A stretch of DNA of 64,000 bases. Origin: Sphaerospermopsis aphanizomenoides BCCUSP55. Lineage in GTDB: Bacteria; Cyanobacteriota; Cyanobacteriia; Cyanobacteriales; Nostocaceae. Position numbers and translations under genes: made by a program. The stretch lies in contig NZ_LUFH02000001.1 in assembly GCF_001586785.1 (NCBI RefSeq), positions 1-64,000 on the forward strand, written 5' to 3'. Positions 54,206-63,500 of this stretch are shown piece after piece (positions within the stretch are counted from its first letter, which is position 1; every line of letters starts with the position of its first letter). The notes beneath the pieces were generated by a model. That model had not been told where the DNA came from. It was given only the letters and a program-made list of their open reading frames with translations, and made no database searches.

Positions 54206-55372
54206 TTATGATAAGATAAGTTGTAATCCTTTGACTAATCTTTCTATTCCCGCTTTTGCTGTATCTTGTTGCAATGCACCATAAGCGACACGCAAATAAC
54301 AACCTTCTTCCATCCCAGATGTTGTACCTGGGATAACTGCTACTTTATATTCTTGAATTAATTTTTTTACTAATTCAAAAGCATCTATATGGCTATGCAC
54401 TTTTAAGAAAAAGTAGAAAGCACCATTTGCAGGTGTGATGGTACATAAACCTTGGAGTTGCTTGAGTGCATTAATAACTATTTGCCGAGTTTGGGCAATT
54501 GCTTGGATATTATCTTGTAAATAATCTTCTTTTGCTTGTAATGCTCCCAAAGCTGCATACTGGGAAACAACAGGAGGACATATTAATATCGTATCTTGTA
54601 CTTTTTTGACTGCATTTAATAGATGTTGGGGAATTACCATATAGCCAATACGCCAACTAGCAAAACCATAAGCTTTAGAAAGGCTATAAAGCGAAATTGT
54701 ATATGCACTACTTCCCGGAAATGCACCAGGGGAAATGTGCTTTACGTCTTCATAAGTAAAATATTCATAGGCTTCATCGCTGATGTGATAGATTCCTTTT
54801 TTTTGACAAATTTCATTAACTTGTTTTAATGCTGTTTCTGAATAGACTACACCTGTGGGATTATTAGGTGAAATTGTCACAACAGCGCGGGTTTTTGGGG
54901 TAATAGCTTTAGCTATATTTCCAGGAATTAATTGATAATTTTCGTCTGTCCCTACTAACACTGGATGACAACCTGCCATTGTAATTGCCATTTCATGATT
55001 GAAATAGTAAGGCGTGTTTAATATAATTTCATCACCTGGAGAAGTAATAGCTAAAATGGCGTTCATAAAGCCCATATTGCTGCCTGCTGTGACGACAATG
55101 CAATTTTCTTTGTTAATATCTATGCCGTTAAATGTTGATAATTTTGCTGTTAATGCTGCTAATAAAATGGGAATACCTTCAACGGCTTTGTAAAGATGAT
55201 TTGTTGAATCGTTCAGGAATTTTGGTAATAGTTCTATCGCTTCTGGTGGAGGGCTATAGTGAACTACACCTTGTCCCAAGGAAATGGTCTCAGGAGAGTT
55301 TTTGATTAATTCCCCAACCACGGGAATAATTGGTGATTGTACCGCCATCATGCGGGAGAATTCATGATTCAT
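54206..55372 (-). CDS. Class I/II pyridoxal-phosphate aminotransferase
   Basis: A 388-residue fold-type I aminotransferase. The PLP-binding Lys is Lys233 in 'SLYSLSKAYGFASWRIGY', the Asn/Asp contacts lie in 'TISPNNPTGVVYSE' and 'YHISDEAYEYFTY', and the C-terminal substrate-carboxylate Arg in 'YLRVAYGALQ'. It is close to aspartate/aromatic aminotransferases (AspC-like), but substrate specificity cannot be read from the sequence. It lies just downstream of the BMC-domain gene, 13 bases apart, so both may be co-transcribed. Confidence 0.93.
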   Translation of the reverse strand: MNHEFSRMMAVQSPIIPVVGELIKNSPETISLGQGVVHYSPPPEAIELLPKFLNDSTNHLYKAVEGIPILLAALTAKLSTFNGIDINKENCIVVTAGSNMGFMNAILAITSPGDEIILNTPYYFNHEMAITMAGCHPVLVGTDENYQLIPGNIAKAITPKTRAVVTISPNNPTGVVYSETALKQVNEICQKKGIYHISDEAYEYFTYEDVKHISPGAFPGSSAYTISLYSLSKAYGFASWRIGYMVIPQHLLNAVKKVQDTILICPPVVSQYAALGALQAKEDYLQDNIQAIAQTRQIVINALKQLQGLCTITPANGAFYFFLKVHSHIDAFELVKKLIQEYKVAVIPGTTSGMEEGCYLRVAYGALQQDTAKAGIERLVKGLQLILS

Positions 55373-55384
55373 AATTCGTCAGTT

Positions 55385-55744
55385 TTAATTACTTAATGGG
55401 GGAGGGAAGCGGATGTCAGAATTGAATTGGGCAATATTTCTACTTTGATAAATTGGTAAAACATATTCTAAATTTTCATGGGGACGGGGAATAATATGAT
55501 GAGATAGTAGTTCACCGCCATTAACTCTTAAAACAGATTCAAGTCCCTGATTTACTGCCATATTTACTTCACCCACATCACCGCGAATTAATATGGTTAT
55601 TCTCCCTAAATCTGTATTTTCATAACCGACAAAGGTGATGCGGGCAGCTTTACACATTGCGTCTGCTGCTTCCACTGCGGCGGGAACACCGTATACTTCT
55701 ATCATGCCTAATGCTAATGTCAATTTTTCTTCGCTCCAATCCAA
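55385..55744 (-). CDS. Bacterial microcompartment (carboxysome) shell protein, CcmK-like
   Basis: A 119-residue BMC-domain protein that assembles as hexamers tiling the carboxysome shell. The core 'ALGMIEVYGVPAAVEAADAM', 'KAARITFVGYENTDLGRITI', 'IRGDVGEVNMAVNQGLESV' and 'HIIPRPHENLEYVLPI' is very close to CcmK1/K2. The pore loop, usually K-I-G-S or similar after 'VGYE', reads Asn-Thr-Asp-Leu-Gly here, an unusual pore. The N-terminus is seven residues longer than in CcmK2. It is separate from any ccmKLMNO cluster in this window and could be one of the accessory CcmK types (K5/K6-like). Transport selectivity of the pore may differ. Confidence 0.9.
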   Translation of the reverse strand: MDWSEEKLTLALGMIEVYGVPAAVEAADAMCKAARITFVGYENTDLGRITILIRGDVGEVNMAVNQGLESVLRVNGGELLSHHIIPRPHENLEYVLPIYQSRNIAQFNSDIRFPPPLSN

Positions 55745-55780
55745 AATCTACAATCCAAAATCCAAAATCCAAAATCCACA
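55739..55780. repeat. CCAAAAT heptamer repeat
   Basis: Five degenerate CCAAAAT units between the shell-protein start and the DUF3318 gene end; the shell-protein TTG/ATG start region is close by. Confidence 0.7.
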
Positions 55781-55786
55781 ATTGAA

Positions 55787-56398
55787 TTATCCATTTCCAA
55801 TTTTACGTTCTGGAATTCCTACAGGTGATAAAAGAGCGATCGCTCTCAAGTTTTGACAACGAATTAATTCGCTAAAATCTAAACCAGAACGCCCTTCAAT
55901 TTTTGCTACTGTCTCAATGGCTGTTAACAAATGTTGGGCGGCTTCTACTTCTGAATAATTGCGTCTTTGGGCGATGCGAATAGCTGTTTTATCGGCGTTT
56001 AATTCCGCTTCTTGCGATTGGTTCATACGCCAGATTCTTACACCAGCTACAGCACTTAATCCCCCAGCAATAATTACACCTACCACATCAGACTGGGCAA
56101 CTTCTACTACACCACCTAACAACCCTGCTAATACCAGTCCTTGATAAATATCTGGTTGCAACCACTTCACCCCAGTTAACCAGCTAACCTGATATAGCAG
56201 TAGTAAATCTCGTTGCGGCTTAGTTAAGCGTCGCCACAAATCAAAATTAATATATATTGGTCGTTCCTGACTCCAGGGTAAGGGAAAAGCCGCATCTATA
56301 ACCTTTTTTTGTTCTGGTCTACTGACGATTTTAGTCGTCATGCGTCCAGAAGCAGGCATTACATCTAACAAACGGCGAATTTCAATATTTGGCTCCAT
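55787..56398 (-). CDS. DUF3318 membrane-associated protein
   Basis: A 203-residue protein typical of the cyanobacterial family DUF3318. It has a soluble start ('NIEIRRLLDVMPASGRMTTK'), 'RPIYINFDLWRRLTKPQRDL', then two hydrophobic segments ('PDIYQGLVLAGLLGGVVEVA' and 'VVGVIIAGGLSAVAGVRIWR'), an acidic 'SQEAELNADKTAIRIAQRR' helix reminiscent of M48 peptidase-linked domains, and a C-terminal helical part. Function unknown. It is divergent from the small Cys-rich gene at 56472. Confidence 0.85.
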   Translation of the reverse strand: MEPNIEIRRLLDVMPASGRMTTKIVSRPEQKKVIDAAFPLPWSQERPIYINFDLWRRLTKPQRDLLLLYQVSWLTGVKWLQPDIYQGLVLAGLLGGVVEVAQSDVVGVIIAGGLSAVAGVRIWRMNQSQEAELNADKTAIRIAQRRNYSEVEAAQHLLTAIETVAKIEGRSGLDFSELIRCQNLRAIALLSPVGIPERKIGNG

Positions 56399-56471
56399 TG
56401 TCTTTAATTATTGGTCATAATATATGTATATTAATTTACTACTAAGACTTCACTCCAAAGATTTAAATTAC

Positions 56472-56711
56472 ATGGATGCTTTTGCTCCCACTCCCCCAGA
56501 ATGGATAGATCAGGCGATTCACGCATATCAGTTTTGCTGTCCCAAGTGCCACTCCAGTAGTCGAGAAGCTTTAGAAGTTTGGCTAAATAGGCGATCGCCT
56601 GTCACCACAGTAGACCATCGTCGTAAGTGGCAAGAATTCTACCATTGTCATTGCGGTTGCGCTTGGTGGGCTTGGAGTAATGACAGACCACCCACAAACC
56701 CACAAGTTTGA
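56472..56711 (+). CDS. Small Cys/Trp-rich putative zinc protein
   Basis: The ATG at 56472 gives 79 residues; an upstream in-frame start at 56424 would add sixteen. 'FCCPKCHSSSREALEVWLN' and 'QEFYHCHCGCAWWAWSNDRP' provide two CxxC-type pairs (CPKC and CHCGC), likely a small zinc ribbon. The rest is Trp/Arg-rich. I do not recognise a named family; it resembles small conserved cyanobacterial proteins. Single gene, upstream of tRNA-Pro on the opposite strand. Confidence 0.65.
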   Translation: MDAFAPTPPEWIDQAIHAYQFCCPKCHSSSREALEVWLNRRSPVTTVDHRRKWQEFYHCHCGCAWWAWSNDRPPTNPQV

Positions 56712-56783
56712 TCTAGGTTGTCAACTTCACAAGCGCAAGTTTTAACCAAGTAGCAATGGCTGAGATATTTAGGTTTTGATAAA

Positions 56784-56857
56784 TCGGAGCGGCGGGATTC
56801 GAACCCACGACCTCCACTACCCCAAAGTGGCGCGCTACCAAGCTGCGCTACGCCCCG
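56784..56857 (-). tRNA. tRNA-Pro (anticodon GGG)
   Basis: Minus strand, 74 bases. The acceptor stem CGGGGCG pairs with CGCTCCG (one G-U); the anticodon arm is CCACT-TTGGGGT-AGTGG with anticodon GGG; the T arm is GTGGG-TTCGAAT-CCCGC; the discriminator base is A. CCA is not encoded. No intron. Confidence 0.97.
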
Positions 56858-56983
56858 TTTACTTAATTTTGGATTTTAGATTTTGGATTTTGGATTGGGG
56901 ATTTTTCCAAATTTGAGAATCTAAACTTAATTAAGTCACTTTTCTAAATTTATCAAAAGTTGAAGGAAAAAGCAAGGGGTTTT

Positions 56984-57349
56984 TCAAAAAACTTTTAGCG
57001 TTGCCGCAGCTTGCAGTAATCCTGGTACAGTATCAGCATTCCATTCTCCTTCTGCACAACGCCCTGTATTGAGGATAAAGCGCAAACTGTAGGAATGGGG
57101 ATAACCTTCTGCTTCCATCCATAATAAATCGCTTTCTGCTTCACAGGCAATTTTTTCTTCATCCATTAATTCTGTTGCTAAATGCTTCATTGTGTCTGCA
57201 AGCTGGTTTAGTAAGCGACAAAAATCGTCTAATTCCAATTCTGTCAATTCAATCGCCCAATTATCTGTACCAACCAAGCCTTTAAATTTTGGTGCGTCGG
57301 GATTCCAACCTATACGCCAACCAGTTCCGCTTTTAATTACTTTTTCCAT
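56984..57349 (-). CDS. DUF1818 protein
   Basis: A 121-residue soluble protein of the cyanobacteria-and-plastid-restricted DUF1818 family ('SGTGWRIGWNPDAPKFKGLV', 'NWAIELTELELDDFCRLLNQ', 'GRCAEGEWNADTVPGLLQAA'). It folds as a small alpha/beta domain and has been loosely associated with light-harvesting or chlorophyll functions only by phyletic pattern. Function unknown. It lies between tRNA-Pro and the giant kinase gene, which is on the opposite strand. Confidence 0.85.
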   Translation of the reverse strand: MEKVIKSGTGWRIGWNPDAPKFKGLVGTDNWAIELTELELDDFCRLLNQLADTMKHLATELMDEEKIACEAESDLLWMEAEGYPHSYSLRFILNTGRCAEGEWNADTVPGLLQAAATLKVF

Positions 57350-57545
57350 TAGTTATTAGCCTATAATCCTTATCCCCAATATGTTTCCGGCATTTTTAAT
57401 AAGTTATTTTTCAATGCAGTGTGAAAAACCGGAATCTATAGAATGTATATTTTATAAGGCTTTGAGAGTTGTGGTGAGAAATCCGAGACCAAGAGTGTTA
57501 AAATCTAGAATTTAGTCTTTTCAGTTTATTTTGTCACTCCAGTAG

Positions 57546-60500
57546 ATGATTTTACTGCCAGATATCACAATTGTCAGCCAAATTTACGAAAGTGCTAATT
57601 CACTTGTATACCAAGGCATCTTTAATAAAAATCGGCAACCTGTGATTTTGAAACTCCTCAAAGAAGATTATCCAACACCTGCCGAACTTTACCGCTATCA
57701 ACAAGAATATGAAATCACTCATAATCTTAACCTAGAGGAAACAATAAAAGCTTATGAGTTGAGAAAATACCAAAATACCCTACTCATGTTGTTGGAAGAT
57801 TTTGGAGGACAATCCTTAAAAATTATCCTGGAAAACCATCGCTTTTCTTTACCAGAATTTCTCCACCTTGCCATTCAAATTGTAGATGCTTTAGGCAAAA
57901 TTCATCATCATAAAATCATTCATAAAGATATTAATCCATCTAATATTGTTTTGAATCCCCAAACAGGACAATTAAAAATTATTGATTTTGGTCTATCTAC
58001 CCTTTTATCCCAAGAGAATATCACTCTACAAAGTCCTAATATTTTAGAAGGAACATTAGCTTATATTTCTCCAGAACAAACAGGAAGGATGAATCGTGCG
58101 CTTGACTACCGCACCGATTTTTATTCTTTAGGTGTCACTTTCTATGAATTGTTAACCAACCAGTTGCCTTTTGCATCTTTTGACGCACTTGAGTTAGTTC
58201 ATTGCCATATTGCCAAACAACCAATACCTCCTTATCTGTTAGGTGGAGAAGCAGGTGAGATAAATCAAATTGTCTCTGATATTGTCATGAAATTGATGGC
58301 AAAAACACCAGAAGAAAGATATAAAAGTGCTTGGGGAATCAAAGCAGATTTAGAAAATTGTCTGACTCAATATACAAACGGTACTATCCAAAGATTTACT
58401 TTGGGATGTCAAGATATTTCTCCTCAATTACAAATTCCAGAAAAACTTTATGGGAGAGAATCGCAGATTGAAAGTTTATTGAGCGCCTTTGAGCGTACAA
58501 GTCTTGGTCAAACTGAACTCATGTTAATTTCTGGATATTCTGGTATTGGTAAATCAGCTTTAGTCCACGAACTTTATCAGCTAATTACTGAAAAGCGCGG
58601 GTATTTTATTAGTGGAAAATTTGATCAGCTACACCGTGATATTCCCTATCAAGCTTTAGTTGCTGCGTTTCAAGAATTAGTGCGACAATTACTCACTGAA
58701 ACTGAAATACACTTACAACAGTGGCAAGAAAATATTCTAGCTGCATTAGGAGCAAACGGACAAATTATTATTGATGTTATTCCCGAAGTTGAATTGATTA
58801 TTGGTAAACAATCTGTTGTCCCCGAATTACCTCCCACAGAAGCCCAAAATCGGTTTAATTTAGTTTTTCAAAACTTTATTCAAGTATTTTGTCAAAAAGA
58901 ACATCCCCTCGTTATATTCCTAGATGATCTTCAGTGGACAGACAGTGCTACATTACAATTGCTCCAGTTGATAATGACCCATGCTAATACTCAATATCTG
59001 TTTTTGATTGGAGCTTATCGAGATAACGAAGTCAGTGCAACTCATCCTGCTATGCTGAGTGTAGCAGAAATGAATCAGCAGGGGTTAGTGGTTAATCATA
59101 TCTCCCTTTCACCTTTAAATTTTAATCAAGTTAATCAATTCATTGCAGATACACTCAAAACTAATTGTATCCATACCCAAAAATTAGCGGAATTAGTTGG
59201 GGAAAAAACCCAGGGAAATCCTTTTTTTATCAAGGAGTTTATTAAGTCACTTTATACAGAGCAATTGCTGAAATTTGATATCCCCACTGGTATGTGGTCT
59301 TGGGATTTAGAACAAATTATCAATAGAAGTATCACTGATAATGTTGTCGAATTAATGACAGAAAAAATTCAAAGATTATCAGATTCAGCACAAAAAGTTT
59401 TACAGTTAGCTGCTTGTATTGGTAACTCTTTTGATTTAAAAACCCTAGCAGTTATCAATGAAAAACCTGAAAAGGAAATGGCTCAGGAATTATGGAAGGC
59501 GATGCAAGCTGGATTGATATTACCTATCGGTGATGACTACAAGTTTCTACAAACAGATAGAGAAACTAATGAATTAAAAATTATTTATAAATTTGCTCAT
59601 GACCTAATTCAACAAGCTGCATATTTTCTCATTCCTACTGAAAAAAAGCAAGCCGTTCACTGGAAACTTGTACAACTGTTCTTACAAAATACTTCAATAC
59701 AATTACTCCCACAAAAAATTTTTGATATTGTTAATCAATTAAACTTAGGTATTGCAGCAATAAACTTTCAATTAGAACATGATAAACTTGCACAATTAGA
59801 ACGAGATAAAGTCGCTCAATTAAATCTCATTGCTGGTAAAAAAGCGAAAGCTTCAGCAGCTTGGAAAACTGCGGGAAATTACTTCAGAATTGGTAGAAAT
59901 TGTTTGAGTTTAGATAGTTGGAAAAGTGAGTATGATTTAACTTTGGCGTTATATGTCGAAGCTGCTGAGGTAGCAAGTTCCTATGGCAATTTTGAGGAAA
60001 TGGAGAATTTAGCCGATATAGTTTTACAGAAAGCTAATTCGTTACTAGATAAAGTCAAAGTCTATCAGGTAAAAATTCAATCTTACACAGCCCAAAACAA
60101 ACCCCTACAAGCTATTGAAACTGCACTATCAATATTAAAGATGTTGGGAATTAGCCTTTCCCAAAAGCCTCATAAACTAGATATTTTACTCAAGCTGGTA
60201 AGGACAAGATTAAATTTTGCAGGTAAACCTATTGAGAAGTTAATTGATTTACCAGAAATGACTAATCCTTATAAATTAGCAGCGATGCGGATTTTATCTG
60301 ATGTGACTGCGGCTGCTTATTTTGCAATCCCGGAACTTTTTGCTTTAATTGTGTTTGAACAGGTCAGTTTATCCCTGAAATATGGAAATACACCTACTTC
60401 CTGTTATGCTTATGCTACCTATGGATTGATTCTTGCAGGGGAAGTTGTTGGAGATATTGAATCTGGCTATCAATTCGGTCAACTTGCTCTAAAATTGTTA

Positions 60501-63500
60501 GATAAATTCAATGCTAAAGAACTGAAAGCGAGAACATTTTTTGTTGTTAATTTCTTTATTAAACATTGGAAAGAACATCTGAAAGCAACTTTAACTCCTT
60601 TACGGGATGCTTATGTAATTGGATTGGAAACTGGAGATTTAGAATACGCTGCTTATGCGGCAACTTCCTATACTCATCATTCTTATATTTTGGGTCAGGA
60701 ATTAGCAAAATTAGAACCAGAAATGGCTATGTATGCTAGTTCTCTCCAGCAATTTGGACAAGAAACAGGTTATTATTATATTGCAATTAATCGGCAATTA
60801 ATTTTAAATTTAATGGGGCAATCTGAAGATAAGTGTCGTTTAATTGGTGCAAGCTATGACGAAGATAAAATGTTGCCGATTCATCGTGAAGCTAATGCCC
60901 AAAATATTTGTCATTATCTATATTTTTATAAGATATTTCTGGGCTATTTATTTCAAGATTATCAGCAAGCTATAGAATATACTCGGTTAGTGGAAGAATC
61001 TAACGACAGTGCTGTGGGTAGTATTCATATGTCAGATTGTTACATATCTTTAATTTACTTGGCTATATATACTGATGTTTCTAAATCTGAACAAACCCGC
61101 ATTCAAAAACGGGTAAAAGCTAAGTTGAAAAATATTAAAAAATGGGCGCGTTTTGCACCGATGACTCATTTACAAAAATTTTATCTGGTGCAGGGGGAAT
61201 TACATCGAGTTTTGGGGGAAAATACTAAAGCTATTGATTGCTATGATCTGGCTATTGCTTTAGCTAAAGAACATGACTATGTGAATGAAGAGGCTTTAGC
61301 TAATGAATTGGCTGCTAAATTTTATCTAAATTGGGGAAAAGTGCAGGTTGCCCAAGGTTATTTGATTAATGCTTATCATTGCTATTTGCGTTGGGGTGCA
61401 ACTGCTAAAGTTAAGGATTTAGAACAGCAATATCCGCAACTTTTGCAGCGATTTATTAAAACTAATATGTCTTTAGATTCACGTAATAGTTTACCTAGTA
61501 CCTCTGGTAGTACCGCCGGTGAGGTGCTAGATTTAGCGGCGCTGATGAAAGCTGCTGTAGCAATTTCTAGTGAAATTGAACTGGATAAACTCCTGGCAAC
61601 TTTGATGCGAATTATGCTATCTAGTGCGGGCGCACAAACTGGTTATTTGATTTTAGAATCTCTGGAAGAATTACGAGTTGAAGCGTCTGGTGAGGCTAAT
61701 TCTGAGGAAGTTTTAGTATTACAATCTACTCCTATTGAAACTTGTTTACCTGCATCTATTATTTATTATGTTGCTAGGACTCAGGAAGGACTAATTGAAA
61801 GTAATGTTGCCCGTGAGGGTAGATTTACGCAAGATGTTTATATTAAAAAATATCAACCAAAATCAATTCTTTGTGCGCCGTTGTTGAATCAGGGGCAATT
61901 AATTGGGATTGTTTATTTAGAGAATAATTTAGCTGATGGAGTTTTTACACCGGAACGCCTGAAAGTAATACAAATGCTTTCCACACAAGCGGCGATCGCC
62001 CTGAATAATGCTAGACTTTATACTCAAATACAATCAACACAAAACCGCCTGAATAAATTTCTTAATGCTATTCCTTTGGGTATTTCTGTTCATGATGCTA
62101 AGGGAAAACTGGTTTATGCTAATCAAGTTTCACAACAGTTATTGAAAATTCAAGATTTAGTTAAAGCTGAAGCCGAACAACTTTCACAAGCCTATCGCAT
62201 ATATCGGGCAGAAACTAACCAGATGTATCCAGTAGAACAGTTGCCCATTGTGCGATCGCTGGGTGGTGAAAAAACACAGGCAGATGATTTGGAACTGCAC
62301 AACAATGAGGGAATTGTACCTTTAGAAGTCACCAGTACGCCAATTTTTGATGAGACTGGTAATGTAGAATATGCGATCGCTGCCTTTCAAGATATTAGCG
62401 ATCGCAAACAAGCAGAAAAAACCCTGATTGAAAATGTCCGTTTAGAACAGGAAATTAGCGAACGAAAAAAAATAGAAGCAGAACTTGAATGGGCTAAAGA
62501 GTCAGCCGAAACTGCCAACCGTGCTAAAAGCACATTTCTTGCTAATATGAGTCATGAATTGCGAACTCCCCTCAATGCTATTCTCGGTTTTTCTCAACTG
62601 ATGAACCAAGACGCAAATCTATCAAACGAACAAAAAGATAATCTTGACATTATCCATCGCAGTGGAGAGCATTTATTAACACTAATTAATCAAGTGCTGG
62701 ACTTGTCCAAAATTGAAGCCGGACGCATGGTTTTATCCACAGCTAACTTCGATTTGTATTACTTATTGGCTGATATCGAAGATATGTTTACTTTGAAAGC
62801 CAAAGATAAAAACTTGCAGCTAATATTTGAGCGATCTTTTGATGTTCCCCAATATATCTGCACTGATGAAATTAAGTTGCGACAAGTATTGATAAACTTG
62901 ATCAATAATGCCATTAAATTTACGGACTCTGGCAGTGTGCTGGTGAAAATTGGATTCAACGTCCAGATGCAGAAAAACAAGGAAGAAACAACTATTACCT
63001 TTGAGGTTGCAGATACGGGAGTTGGTATTGCGGCACAGGAACTGGAGAATTTATTTCAGCCCTTTGTACAAACAGCATCGGGACAGCAAGTGCAGCAAGG
63101 AACGGGATTAGGATTAACAATTAGCCGTGAATTTGTGCGCTTGATGGGAGGTGATATTACTGTTATTAGTCGTGGTCAAGTTTTCACCCCTGGAACTGCG
63201 CTAAAAAATGAGGCAGATAATAGGGAAGAGGGACAAAATTCGGGTATGATTTCTTCCTTATCTTCCTCACTTTCCTCTGGTACAAAATTTCAATTTGATA
63301 TCTTAGTAGGTATTGCGGAAACAAGGGAAATTGAGAATCAACCTCACGGCGATCGCATTATTGCCTTAGCTCCCAACCAACCTCAATATCGCATCTTGGT
63401 GGTGGATGATCAAGAATATAACCGCCAACTTTTAGTTAAACTTTTACAACCTGTTGGTTTTGATGTGCAAGAAGCTAATAATGGTGAAGAAGCCATTAAA

